NCBI RefSeq assembly: GCF_001571145.1
Contig: NZ_BCTF01000018.1
Location: forward strand, 1 to 64,000
DNA from: Hydrogenophaga flava NBRC 102514
Lineage (GTDB): Bacteria; Pseudomonadota; Gammaproteobacteria; Burkholderiales; Burkholderiaceae_C
Reading direction: 5' to 3'
DNA length: 64,000 bases
Both the position numbers and the translations under genes were made by a program. The stretch's first letter is position 1. Each line of letters starts with the position of its first letter. A model generated the notes under the pieces. It searched no databases, had not been told where the DNA came from, and saw only the letters and a list, made by a program, of their open reading frames with translations. This document shows, in pieces, positions 30,407 to 38,855 of this stretch.

Positions 30407-31504
30407 ATGACGAAGACCAATCCTGGCAAACTCGCGGTCTGGGTCCTGGCCGCCATTGCGCTGATGGCGCTGCCGTTGCTGCTGCAGGCCACGGGCAGCA
30501 ACTCCTGGGTCCGCATCGTGGACTTGGCCCTGCTGTACGTGCTGCTGGCTCTGGGCCTGAACATCGTGGTCGGTTACGCCGGCCTGCTGGATCTGGGCTA
30601 CATCGCGTTCTTCGCGGTCGGAGCCTATCTGTACGGTCTGCTTGCCTCGCCGCACCTGATTGACACCTTTCCTGCTCTCAAGGCCATGTACCCCAACGGG
30701 TTGCACCTGAACGTCTGGCTGGTGATGCTGTTGGCGGCTGCGGTGGCGGGGGTGGTCGGCATGCTGCTGGGTGCGCCGACCCTCAAGCTGCGTGGCGACT
30801 ACCTGGCGATCATCACGCTGGGCTTCGGCGAGATCATCCGGATCTTCATGCTCAACCTGGACCGCCCGGTGAACATCACCAATGGTCCCAAGGGCCTGGC
30901 GCAGATCGACGCGCTCACGGTATTTGGCATCAACATGGGGCAGCGGCAGACCATCACGCTGGGCGACTGGAGTTACACCTTCCAGCCGGTGACGATGTAC
31001 TACTACCTGTTCCTGTTCTTCGTGATCCTGTCGGTCATCCTGTCCTACCGCCTGCAGGACTCCCGCGTCGGCCGCGCCTGGATGGCCATCCGCGAAGACG
31101 AGATCGCCGCCAAGGCCATGGGCCTGAACACCCGCAACCTCAAGCTGCTGGCCTTCGGCATGGGCGCCACCTTTGGCGGCATGTCGGGTGTGCTGTTCTC
31201 GTCCTTCCAGCGCTTCGTGTCGCCCGAATCCTTCTCGCTGATGGAGTCGGTGATGGTGGTGGCGATGGTGGTGGTGGGCGGTATCGGCCACATCCCGGGC
31301 GTGATCCTGGGGGCGCTGCTGCTGGCCGGTCTGCCCGAGGTGCTGCGCCACGTGGCCGGCCCGCTGACCGAACTGACCGGTGGCCGCCTCGGCCCTGAAA
31401 TCCTGCGCCAGTTGCTGATCGCTCTGGCGATGGTGGTGGTGATGCTGTTGCGTCCGAAGGGACTCTGGCCCGCGCCCGAACACGGCAAGTCGTTGGCCAA
31501 GTGA
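30407..31504 (+). CDS. livM: Branched-chain amino-acid ABC transporter permease LivM
   Basis: A 365-residue inner-membrane permease, partner of LivH. About ten membrane segments; 'LALGLNIVVGYAGLLDLGY' is the LivM signature near residue 45. 'RIFMLNLDRPVNITNGPKGL' and 'DEIAAKAMGLNTRNLKLLAF' follow. The ATG at 30407 follows GGGAGAA and gives the expected N terminus. Gap to livH is 16 bases. Confidence 0.95.
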   Translation: MTKTNPGKLAVWVLAAIALMALPLLLQATGSNSWVRIVDLALLYVLLALGLNIVVGYAGLLDLGYIAFFAVGAYLYGLLASPHLIDTFPALKAMYPNGLHLNVWLVMLLAAAVAGVVGMLLGAPTLKLRGDYLAIITLGFGEIIRIFMLNLDRPVNITNGPKGLAQIDALTVFGINMGQRQTITLGDWSYTFQPVTMYYYLFLFFVILSVILSYRLQDSRVGRAWMAIREDEIAAKAMGLNTRNLKLLAFGMGATFGGMSGVLFSSFQRFVSPESFSLMESVMVVAMVVVGGIGHIPGVILGALLLAGLPEVLRHVAGPLTELTGGRLGPEILRQLLIALAMVVVMLLRPKGLWPAPEHGKSLAK

Positions 31505-31520
31505 GCGAGAGGACACGAAC

Positions 31521-32291
31521 ATGAGCGAAACCATTCTCAAAGTCGCCAACGTCTCCAAGCGCTTTGGCGGTCTGCAGGCCCTCAGCGATGTGGGCATCAC
31601 CATCCAGCGTGGTCAGGTCTATGGCCTGATCGGCCCCAACGGCGCCGGCAAGACCACCTTCTTCAACGTGCTGACCGGCCTCTACACGCCCGACAGCGGC
31701 ACCTTCGAGCTGGCCGGCAAGCCCTACACGCCGACGGCCGTTCACGAAGTGGCCAAGGCCGGCATTGCCCGCACCTTCCAGAACATCCGCCTGTTCGCCG
31801 AAATGACGGCGCTGGAGAACGTGATGGTCGGGCGCCACGTGCGCACCCACTCGGGCATCCTGGGTGCCGTGCTGCGCACCCCGGGCTTCAAGAAGGAAGA
31901 GGCGGAAATCACTGCCCGTGCGAAGGAACTGCTCGACTACGTGGGCATCGGCAAGCTGGCCGACTACAAGTCGCGCACCCTGAGCTACGGCGATCAGCGC
32001 CGGCTGGAGATTGCGCGCGCGCTGGCGACCGATCCGCAGCTGATCGCGCTGGACGAACCGGCCGCCGGCATGAACGCCACCGAAAAGGTGCAACTGCGTG
32101 AGCTGATCGACCGCATCCGCAACGACAACCGCACCATCCTGCTCATCGAGCACGACGTGAAGCTGGTGATGGGCCTGTGCGACCGCGTGACCGTGCTCGA
32201 CTACGGCAAGCAGCTCTCGTCCGGCACGCCGGCCGAGGTGCAGAACGATCCCAAGGTGATCGAGGCCTATCTGGGCACTGGCGGCCACTGA
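31521..32291 (+). CDS. livG: Branched-chain amino-acid ABC transporter ATPase LivG
   Basis: A 256-residue cytoplasmic ATPase. Walker A 'GPNGAGKTTFFN', ABC signature 'LSYGDQRRLEIARAL', Walker B 'LIALDEPAAGMN', and the H-loop His in 'LLIEHDVKLVM'. The C-terminal 'NDPKVIEAYLG' is typical of LivG. Sixteen bases after livM. Confidence 0.96.
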   Translation: MSETILKVANVSKRFGGLQALSDVGITIQRGQVYGLIGPNGAGKTTFFNVLTGLYTPDSGTFELAGKPYTPTAVHEVAKAGIARTFQNIRLFAEMTALENVMVGRHVRTHSGILGAVLRTPGFKKEEAEITARAKELLDYVGIGKLADYKSRTLSYGDQRRLEIARALATDPQLIALDEPAAGMNATEKVQLRELIDRIRNDNRTILLIEHDVKLVMGLCDRVTVLDYGKQLSSGTPAEVQNDPKVIEAYLGTGGH

Positions 32292-32308
32292 AAGAGAGCG
32301 GGAACAAC

Positions 32309-33025
32309 ATGGCAAACACACTCCTCAAAGTCAGCGGCCTGAAGGTGGCGTACGGCGGCATCAAGGCCGTCAAGGGCGTCGACCTGGAAGTGCGCGAAGG
32401 CGAACTGATTTCCCTGATCGGCTCCAACGGCGCCGGCAAGACCACCACCATGAAGGCCATCACCGGCTCTCTGGGTTTCGAAGGTGGCAGCATCGAGTAC
32501 CTGGGCCAGAGCATCAAGGGCCGTGGGGCCTGGGACCTGGTCAAGCAGGGCCTGGCGATGGTGCCGGAAGGCCGCGGCGTCTTCACCCGCATGACCATCA
32601 CCGAAAACCTGCTGATGGGTGCCTACATCCGCACCGACAAGCCGGGTATCGCCAACGACATCGAGCGCATGTTCGGCATCTTCCCGCGCCTGAAAGAGCG
32701 CAAGGACCAGCTGGCCGGGACCATGTCGGGTGGCGAGCAGCAGATGCTGGCGATGGCGCGTGCGCTGATGAGTCAGCCCAAGGTGCTGCTGCTGGACGAG
32801 CCCTCGATGGGCCTGTCGCCGATCATGGTGGACAAGATCTTCGAGGTCGTGCGCGATGTCTCGGCCCAGGGCGTGACCATCGTGCTGGTGGAGCAGAACG
32901 CCCAGCGTGCGCTGCAGATCGCCGACCGCGGCTACGTGATGGACTCCGGCCTGATCACCATGACGGGGGCCGGCAAGGACCTGCTGGTGGACCCGAAAGT
33001 GCGCGAGGCCTACCTCGGTCACTGA
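32309..33025 (+). CDS. livF: Branched-chain amino-acid ABC transporter ATPase LivF
   Basis: A 238-residue ATPase, last gene of the liv operon. Walker A '[13 protein letters not shown]', signature '[15 protein letters not shown]', Walker B '[13 protein letters not shown]', and '[19 protein letters not shown]' typical of LivF. Start at 32309 with GAGCGGGAAC before it. The operon ends in the hairpin at 33049. Confidence 0.96.
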   Translation: MANTLLKVSGLKVAYGGIKAVKGVDLEVREGELISLIGSNGAGKTTTMKAITGSLGFEGGSIEYLGQSIKGRGAWDLVKQGLAMVPEGRGVFTRMTITENLLMGAYIRTDKPGIANDIERMFGIFPRLKERKDQLAGTMSGGEQQMLAMARALMSQPKVLLLDEPSMGLSPIMVDKIFEVVRDVSAQGVTIVLVEQNAQRALQIADRGYVMDSGLITMTGAGKDLLVDPKVREAYLGH

Positions 33026-33041
33026 CCGTTTCGCGGAAAAC

Positions 33042-33047
33042 TACAAT
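33042..33047 (+). promoter_or_regulatory. Possible -10 box before lysS
   Basis: TACAAT, 5 of 6 with TATAAT, two bases before the terminator hairpin at 33049. Same arrangement as upstream of livH. The -35 is not clear. Any lysS transcript from here must read through the hairpin. Confidence 0.3.
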
Positions 33048-33048
33048 G

Positions 33049-33084
33049 ACGGGTTGCGCTTTTGTGGCGCAACCCGTTTTTATT
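33049..33084 (+). terminator. Intrinsic terminator after livF, in the lysS leader
   Basis: A perfect 11-bp stem ACGGGTTGCGC / GCGCAACCCGT (33049-33059 with 33067-33077), 7-base loop, and a T-rich tail. It closes the liv operon and lies 12 bases before the lysS start. Confidence 0.9.
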
Positions 33085-33095
33085 TGTCCAACACC

Positions 33096-34643
33096 ATGAC
33101 CACCGAACACGCCCACGCCATCCCCGCCGCCGACGACAACCAGCTGATTGCGGAGCGGCGCGAGAAACTCAAAGGCCTGCGCGAGGCGCAGCAGCGCGGC
33201 GAGGGCGTGGCGTTTCCCAACGATTTCAAGCCACGCGACACGGCCGAGGCGCTGTTCGCCGTTCATGGCGAATCGAGCAAGGAAGCGCTGGAGGCGAACC
33301 CGGTGCGCGCCAGCGTGTCGGGCCGCATGATGCTCAAGCGCGTGATGGGCAAGGCCTGTTTCGCGACCATCCAGGATTCGTCCTTCGGCCCCAGCGGCGG
33401 CCGCATCCAGCTCTACCTGAACACCGACAGTGTGGGTGAAGAGAAGCTCGCCGCCTTCAAGCACTGGGACCTGGGCGACATCATCGCGGCCGAAGGTGTG
33501 CTGATGCGCACCCGCACCGGCGAGCTGTCCATCCACGCCGACCAGATCCGCCTGATCACCAAGAGCTTGCGCCCGCTGCCCGACAAGTTCCACGGCGTGG
33601 CCGACCAGGAAATCAAGTATCGCCAGCGCTATGTGGACCTGATGACCGACGAGGCCTCCCGCCGCCGTTTCGTCACCCGTAGCAAGGCCCTGTCCAGTAT
33701 CCGTGACTACATGGTGAGCAACGGCTTCCTGGAGGTCGAAACGCCCATGCTGCACCCCATTCCCGGCGGTGCCAACGCCAAGCCGTTCAAGACCCACCAC
33801 AACGCGCTGGACCAGGAGATGTTCCTGCGCATCGCGCCCGAGCTGTACTTGAAGCGCCTGCTGGTGGGTGGTTTCGAGCGCGTGTTCGAGATCAACCGCA
33901 ACTTCCGCAACGAAGGCATCAGCGTCCGCCACAACCCCGAATTCACCATGATGGAGTTCTACGCGGCGTACTGGAACTACCAGGACCTGATGGACTTCAA
34001 TGAACAGCTGATCCGCCACGTGGTCAAGCAGGTGCACGGCGACACGCCGCTGACCTACAACGGCCAGCCGGTGGACGTGTTCTCGCCCTTCGAGCGCCTG
34101 ACCATCCGCGAGGCCATCCTCAAGTACACCGACGCCGGTGCCGGCGTGGACGATCCGGCCTGGCTGATCCCGGCGCTCAAGAAGCTGGGCATGAGCGAAG
34201 AGAAGCACCAGCTCTCGACCCGTTCGCTGGCCAGCCTGCAGGTGCTGTACTTCGAGGAGACGGTGGAAGAGAAGCTCTGGAACCCGACCTTCATCATGGA
34301 GCACCCGACCGAGATCTCGCCGCTGGCCCGCGCCAACGACGACCGGCCGGAAGTGACCGAGCGCTTCGAGCTCTACATCACCGGCCGCGAATTCGGCAAT
34401 GCCTTCTCCGAGCTGAACGACGCCGAAGATCAGGCCGCGCGCTTCCACGCCCAGGTCGCGGCCAAGGACGGTGGCGATGAGGAGGCGATGTACTACGACG
34501 CCGACTTCATCCGCGCGCTGGAATACGGCATGCCCCCCGCCGGTGGCTGCGGCATCGGCATCGACCGCCTGATGATGCTGCTCACCGACTCGCCCAGCAT
34601 CCGCGACGTGATCCTGTTCCCGGCACTGCGCCGCGAGCACTGA
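33096..34643 (+). CDS. lysS: Lysyl-tRNA synthetase (class II)
   Basis: A 515-residue enzyme that charges tRNA-Lys. The N-terminal OB-fold anticodon domain ('[20 protein letters not shown]') precedes the class II core. Motif 2 is in '[20 protein letters not shown]' and motif 3 in '[19 protein letters not shown]'. ATG 33096 is preferred over an in-frame TTG inside the hairpin at 33054. The metallophosphoesterase starts seven bases after it. Confidence 0.97.
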   Translation: MTTEHAHAIPAADDNQLIAERREKLKGLREAQQRGEGVAFPNDFKPRDTAEALFAVHGESSKEALEANPVRASVSGRMMLKRVMGKACFATIQDSSFGPSGGRIQLYLNTDSVGEEKLAAFKHWDLGDIIAAEGVLMRTRTGELSIHADQIRLITKSLRPLPDKFHGVADQEIKYRQRYVDLMTDEASRRRFVTRSKALSSIRDYMVSNGFLEVETPMLHPIPGGANAKPFKTHHNALDQEMFLRIAPELYLKRLLVGGFERVFEINRNFRNEGISVRHNPEFTMMEFYAAYWNYQDLMDFNEQLIRHVVKQVHGDTPLTYNGQPVDVFSPFERLTIREAILKYTDAGAGVDDPAWLIPALKKLGMSEEKHQLSTRSLASLQVLYFEETVEEKLWNPTFIMEHPTEISPLARANDDRPEVTERFELYITGREFGNAFSELNDAEDQAARFHAQVAAKDGGDEEAMYYDADFIRALEYGMPPAGGCGIGIDRLMMLLTDSPSIRDVILFPALRREH

Positions 34644-34650
34644 CACCACC

Positions 34651-35682
34651 GTGAGCGACCTGCAGCGCCTGGACCGCCGCGTCTGGTGGCTGTTCGGCGG
34701 GGCGCTGCTGCTGTCGCTGGCCATCACGACCTGGGACCACTGGGGGCGCTGGCACACGCCGCGCCTGGAAGTGCGCAACTTCGTCATGCTCTGGCTCTAC
34801 TGGGCGCCGCGCCTGGCGGGGCTGCCGTTGCTGGCGGGCCTGTGGCTGCGCTGGCGCATCGAGCGCGGCGCGCGGCGCTGGCGCCACCCGGTCTACGCGC
34901 TGCTGGTGCTGGTGGGTCTGTGGTCGTCGTGGGTGGAGCCGCACTGGCTCCGCGTGCGCCACACCACCCTCTCGGGCATTCCGGCCGAGGCGCAGCCACT
35001 CAAGCTGGCGCTGGTTGCCGACATCCACTGGGGCCTGTTCTTCCGCGACCGGCAGCTGGACGATCTGGTGAACCGCCTCAACGCCATGGACGTCGATGCG
35101 GTGATCGTCGCGGGCGACTGGACGCACGAACCGACGCAGGACCTGCGTGCGGGCTTTGCACCGCTTGCGCGCCTGCGCCACCCGGTCTGGGGCGTGCTGG
35201 GCAACCACGACGTGCAGGCGCCTGGGCCGGACCTCACCATTCCACTGCGTGAGGCGCTGACGCAGCACGGCGTGCGTCTGATCGAAGGTCAGGCCGTACC
35301 CTTGAAGGGATGGGAGCTGGTGGGGCTGGACGATCAGTGGGGTGGTCGGCCACAACCGCAGATTGAACGCCTCTGGCCTCGCGGCCTCAGCAACGACTCA
35401 TCGCGGCGGCTGGTGGTGGTGCACCAGCCCGACACCGTGGCGCTGCTGCCGAAGGGCGCGGCGTTCCTCTCCATGGCCGGGCACACCCATGGCGGTCAGA
35501 TCTGGATTCCCGGCTTCTCGCCCTGGTTCCTGCGCAAGACCAACTCGCAGCAGCCCTGGATCAATGGCCTCTACGACACGCCATTCGGGCGTTTGCTGGT
35601 GACACCCGGTGTGGGCACCATCGGCCTGCCGGCGCGGCTGGCGGTGCGGCCGACCATCGACCGCATCGATCTGGTGCGCTGA
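34651..35682 (+). CDS. Membrane-anchored metallophosphoesterase (YaeI-like)
   Basis: A 343-residue protein. Three or so membrane segments in residues 1-105 are followed by a calcineurin-like domain with 'LVADIHWGLF' (about 120-129), 'VIVAGDWTH', 'GVLGNHDVQ' and 'SMAGHTHGGQIWIPG', the full metal-ligand set. Relatives such as E. coli YaeI are phosphodiesterases of unknown physiological substrate; some hydrolyse UDP-diacylglucosamine. The start is GTG at 34651. Likely co-transcribed with lysS. Convergent with rpoH, with the two stop codons inside one hairpin. Confidence 0.87.
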   Translation: MSDLQRLDRRVWWLFGGALLLSLAITTWDHWGRWHTPRLEVRNFVMLWLYWAPRLAGLPLLAGLWLRWRIERGARRWRHPVYALLVLVGLWSSWVEPHWLRVRHTTLSGIPAEAQPLKLALVADIHWGLFFRDRQLDDLVNRLNAMDVDAVIVAGDWTHEPTQDLRAGFAPLARLRHPVWGVLGNHDVQAPGPDLTIPLREALTQHGVRLIEGQAVPLKGWELVGLDDQWGGRPQPQIERLWPRGLSNDSSRRLVVVHQPDTVALLPKGAAFLSMAGHTHGGQIWIPGFSPWFLRKTNSQQPWINGLYDTPFGRLLVTPGVGTIGLPARLAVRPTIDRIDLVR

Positions 35683-35695
35683 GCCCGCAGGCTCA
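35680..35695. terminator. Palindrome containing both convergent stop codons
   Basis: TGAGCC CGCA GGCTCA: 6-bp stem, 4-base loop. The TGA of the metallophosphoesterase gene is the left end, and the TGA of rpoH read on the minus strand is the right end. No T-run, so termination is only a guess. Confidence 0.45.
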
Positions 35696-36649
35696 GGCGA
35701 ATTCGGCCAGTGCCTTGCGCATCTTTTTCATGGCCGCGACCTCGATCTGGCGGATACGCTCGGCGCTCACGCCGTACTCGGCCGCCAGCTCGTGCAGCGT
35801 CATGCCACCCGAACCGTCGTCGTTCACCTTGAGCCAGCGCTCGGTCACGATGCGGCGCGAGCGGTCGTCGAGCTCGCCCATGGCCTGCGCGATGCCTTCG
35901 GTGGCCAGCACGTCGCGCTGGGCCGATTCGATCATCGCGGTGGGCTCGTGGTTGGCGCCGGCCAGCCAGGCGATCGGGCCGTAGGTCTCTTCGCCGTCGT
36001 CGGCCGGCGAGGGGTCGAGCACCACGTCGCCGCCGGACAGGCGGGTTTCCATCTCGCGCACCTCCTCGGGCTTGACCTTGAGATCGCGCGCGACCACGTC
36101 GATCTCGCTGTCGGACAAGGCCTCGCGGTGGGTGTCGCCTTCGGCGGCCTCGGCGCGGAAGCCCTGCTTCATCGAGCGCAGGTTGAAGAACAGCTTGCGC
36201 TGGGCCTTGGTCGTGGCGACCTTGACCATGCGCCAGTTCTTCAGGATGTATTCGTGGATCTCGGCCTTGATCCAGTGGATCGCGTAGCTGACCAGACGCA
36301 CGCCCTGGTCGGGGTCGAAGCGCTTGACAGCCTTCATCAGGCCCACGTTGCCTTCCTGGATCAGGTCGCCGTGCGGCAGGCCGTAGCCCAGGTACTGGCG
36401 GGCGATGGACACCACCAGGCGCAGGTGCGACATCACCAGCTGGCCGGCGGCTTCCAGATCGTTGTGGTCGCGCAGGCGGCGGGCGGCCGACTGCTCTTCT
36501 TCGAGCGTCAGCAGCGGCATGCGGTTGACGGCGGAGATGTACGCGTCCAGATTGCCCAGTGGCGGCAGCGTCAGCGAACGGTTCCACGGGCTGGCGACGG
36601 CCAGTGTGGTGGTCGGCAGGGCGGCGGGGGCGAGCAGGGTGGTGGACAT
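35693..36649 (-). CDS. rpoH: Heat-shock sigma factor sigma-32
   Basis: A 318-residue sigma factor that directs RNA polymerase to heat-shock promoters. Region 2 is 'DLIQEGNVGLMKAVKRFD' and 'GVRLVSYAIHWIKAEIHEYI'. The RpoH-specific box 'QRKLFFNLR' is near 147-155. The region 4 helix-turn-helix is 'LHELAAEYGVSAERIRQIEV'. Start at 36649 with AGGAGG eight bases upstream. A perfect CIRCE site 35 bases before the start indicates HrcA repression, besides any translational heat control. Confidence 0.96.
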   Translation of the reverse strand: MSTTLLAPAALPTTTLAVASPWNRSLTLPPLGNLDAYISAVNRMPLLTLEEEQSAARRLRDHNDLEAAGQLVMSHLRLVVSIARQYLGYGLPHGDLIQEGNVGLMKAVKRFDPDQGVRLVSYAIHWIKAEIHEYILKNWRMVKVATTKAQRKLFFNLRSMKQGFRAEAAEGDTHREALSDSEIDVVARDLKVKPEEVREMETRLSGGDVVLDPSPADDGEETYGPIAWLAGANHEPTAMIESAQRDVLATEGIAQAMGELDDRSRRIVTERWLKVNDDGSGGMTLHELAAEYGVSAERIRQIEVAAMKKMRKALAEFA

Positions 36650-36683
36650 GTGAAGAACCTCCTCAGGTGGTCTTACAGAAATG

Positions 36684-36710
36684 TTAGCACTCTCTATGAG
36701 TGAGTGCTAA
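36684..36710. promoter_or_regulatory. CIRCE element (HrcA operator) upstream of rpoH
   Basis: Exact TTAGCACTC-N9-GAGTGCTAA, the full CIRCE consensus. It lies 35 bases upstream of the rpoH start. A -35/-10 pair (TTAGCA and TAACAT, 18-base spacing on the minus strand) would overlap it, so HrcA binding should block rpoH transcription. HrcA control of rpoH has been reported or predicted in Betaproteobacteria, from memory. Confidence 0.93.
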
Positions 36711-36765
36711 TTGAATGGTTCCATGACCGTGATATCCGGGGGTGGACAATCGGTTCGTTTTCTTT

Positions 36766-36785
36766 TACTGTACATAAAAACAGTA
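36766..36785. promoter_or_regulatory. LexA box (SOS operator) upstream of imuA
   Basis: TACTGT-N8-ACAGTA is a perfect 20-base LexA palindrome (E. coli type CTGT-N8-ACAG). It ends 20 bases before the imuA start and implies DNA-damage induction of imuA-imuB-dnaE2. Confidence 0.93.
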
Positions 36786-36805
36786 TTTGAGCCCTTGCTG
36801 CCACC

Positions 36806-37594
36806 ATGTCCGCCCCGTCCATCAGCCCGTCCGGCGATCTGCCGGCCATCCTGTCCGCCCTCGTCTGGCGCGGCGATGCGCTGGGCCGGCCGGTCACGGC
36901 CAGCTGCGCCAGCGGATTCGAGGCGCTGGACGCGGCCTTGCCGGGCGGTGGCTGGCCCGGCTTCGGGCTGACCGAACTGTTGTCGAGCCCGGCGGGTGCC
37001 CTGGAGTTCCGCCTGCTGGGGTCGGCGCTGGGCCGGGTCTGTGCCGCCGGGCGGGAGGTGGCGTTGGTCGGGCCGCCGCAGTCACCGCATTTGCCGGGCC
37101 TGATGCCGCACGGCATCACCGCCCGGCAGCTGGTCTGGGTGCAGGCCGGCACCCCGGCCGAACGTCTCTGGGCCATCGAACAGCTGGTCAAGGCCGGCAG
37201 CTGCGGGGCGGTGCTGGCCTGGCTGCCCCATGCACGGCCGGCACAGCTGCGGCGTCTGCAGGTGCTCGCCAGCGACCACGAAGGCCCGGTGTGGCTGTGC
37301 CGGCCGGCCGCCGCGGCGCGCGAATCGTCGGCGGCGCCCCTGCGCCTGCTGGTGCGTCCGGGTGCCGGCTGGGCCCTGTCGGTTGACGTGATCAAGCGCA
37401 AGGGGCCGCCGCTGGCGCACACGCTGCAGCTGCCGGCGCTGCCGGCCGGGCTGTCGGCGGTGCTGCCGCCCCGGCTGCTGGACCTGGACCTGGGCCATGG
37501 AGCCGCCGACCGTTTCCCCGATCCTCGCGAGGCTGACCATGCTGTGGTCCGCACTCCGACTGCCGAACACCGACGACCCGCCGTCTCCCACTGA
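36806..37594 (+). CDS. imuA: ImuA, SOS mutagenesis cassette RecA-like protein
   Basis: A 262-residue RecA-fold protein of the ImuA/SulA-type family. 'GFEALDAALPGGGWPGFGLT' near 32-51 and 'LTELLSSPAG' are family landmarks; no complete Walker A is visible. It heads imuA-imuB-dnaE2, which makes cells copy past DNA lesions with errors. The perfect LexA box lies 20 bases upstream. Its 3' end overlaps imuB by at least 56 bases, so the last 18 or so residues share DNA with imuB. Confidence 0.9.
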   Translation: MSAPSISPSGDLPAILSALVWRGDALGRPVTASCASGFEALDAALPGGGWPGFGLTELLSSPAGALEFRLLGSALGRVCAAGREVALVGPPQSPHLPGLMPHGITARQLVWVQAGTPAERLWAIEQLVKAGSCGAVLAWLPHARPAQLRRLQVLASDHEGPVWLCRPAAAARESSAAPLRLLVRPGAGWALSVDVIKRKGPPLAHTLQLPALPAGLSAVLPPRLLDLDLGHGAADRFPDPREADHAVVRTPTAEHRRPAVSH

Positions 37595-38846
37595 CGCGGC
37601 GCTGCAGGCGCTGGCGGTCTGGGCGCTGCAGTTCACGCCCCGTGTCGCCATCGCCGAAGAGGCCGTGTTGCTGGAGGTGGCGGCGAGCCTGCGCCTGTTC
37701 GGCGGGCGGGCGGCGCTGCGCGAACGGCTCTGGGGTGGGGCGCAGGAACTGGGGGCAGTGGCCCTGGCCTGGGCGCCCAACGCCCTGGCCGCGCTGGCGC
37801 TGGCGCGCGCGGGGGTGGAGGACGGGGTGTCGCCGCCGCTGGCGCATGCGCTGGACGCGCTGCCGATGGCGACCCTGAGCGCCGTGCGGCCGCACCTGCT
37901 GACCCTGGCGCGCATCGGCTGCCGCACGCTGGGCGATCTGCGGCGGCTGCCGCGCGCGGGCCTGGCGCGGCGGTTTGACGCGGCGCTGCTGGCGGCGCTG
38001 GACCAGGCCTACGGCCGCGCCCCCGAGACGCATGTCTGGGTCACGCTGCCGCCGGTGTTCGATGCGCGGCTGGAGCTGCCGCACCGGGTGGACGACGCGC
38101 AGGCCCTGGTCTTCGGCGCGCGCCGCCTGCTGCTGCAGCTCTCGGCCTGGCTGTCGGCTCGGCACAGCGGCGTGACGGCGTTCACCCTGCACTGGGCGCA
38201 CGACGCGATGCGCTCGCGCGGGGTGGGCGAGGGCGGGCAGCTGACCGTGCGCACGGCCGAGCCCACGCGCGAGGCCGGGCACCTCGCGCGGCTGCTGGCC
38301 GAGCACCTCTCGCACGCGACACTGGCCGCGCCGGTGGGTGATCTGCGGTTGACGGCCGAGGGCGTGGTGCCGCTGGCGCCGCAGAGCGCATCGTGGCTGC
38401 CCGACGACGCCCGTGGCCGGGAGCCGCTGGCCCAGGTGCTTGAGCGGCTGGCAGCGCGGCTGGGCGAGGACCGGGTGGTCCGGCCGCTGCTGTGCGAAGA
38501 CCACCGGCCCGAGGCGATGGGCCGTTGGCAGCCGGCCGCGCAGGCACTGCCGCGCGAGGCCTGGCCGGGGGCGCCCGCCGGGCCGCAGCCTTCCCTGCTG
38601 CTGGACCGGCCGCTGAAGCTGCTGGTGCGCCAGCACCGACCGCTCTACCAGGGCGAGCTGCAGCTGCTGCTTGGTCCCCAGCGCGTGGAGGGCGGCTGGT
38701 GGGACCGCGACGAGGCCGCAGGCCACACCCGCCACGCGGTGCGCGACTACTGGGTCGCCCGGTCGCCGCTGGCGGGGGTGCTGTGGGTGTTCCAGACGCG
38801 GCTGGCGCAAGAGCCGGCCTGGTTTCTTCACGGCTTTTTTGCTTGA
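37539..38846 (+). CDS. imuB: ImuB, Y-family polymerase-like translesion factor
   Basis: A 435-residue protein of the Y-polymerase fold. 'TPRVAIAEEAVLLEVAASLR' and 'LFGGRAALRERLWGG' are the ImuB N-terminal landmarks; catalytic acidic residues of active Y polymerases are not where expected, as in known ImuB. It is thought to recruit DnaE2 to the clamp. The start at 37539 (MLWSAL) fits the family better than the in-frame ATG at 37497. Stop is 9 bases before dnaE2. Confidence 0.92.
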   Translation: MLWSALRLPNTDDPPSPTDAALQALAVWALQFTPRVAIAEEAVLLEVAASLRLFGGRAALRERLWGGAQELGAVALAWAPNALAALALARAGVEDGVSPPLAHALDALPMATLSAVRPHLLTLARIGCRTLGDLRRLPRAGLARRFDAALLAALDQAYGRAPETHVWVTLPPVFDARLELPHRVDDAQALVFGARRLLLQLSAWLSARHSGVTAFTLHWAHDAMRSRGVGEGGQLTVRTAEPTREAGHLARLLAEHLSHATLAAPVGDLRLTAEGVVPLAPQSASWLPDDARGREPLAQVLERLAARLGEDRVVRPLLCEDHRPEAMGRWQPAAQALPREAWPGAPAGPQPSLLLDRPLKLLVRQHRPLYQGELQLLLGPQRVEGGWWDRDEAAGHTRHAVRDYWVARSPLAGVLWVFQTRLAQEPAWFLHGFFA

Positions 38847-38855
38847 AGACCAGCC

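Noticed and set aside
37497-37538. An upstream start for imuB
   Set aside because: Residues before MLWSAL do not resemble ImuB N termini and deepen the overlap with imuA. Kept as a possibility only.
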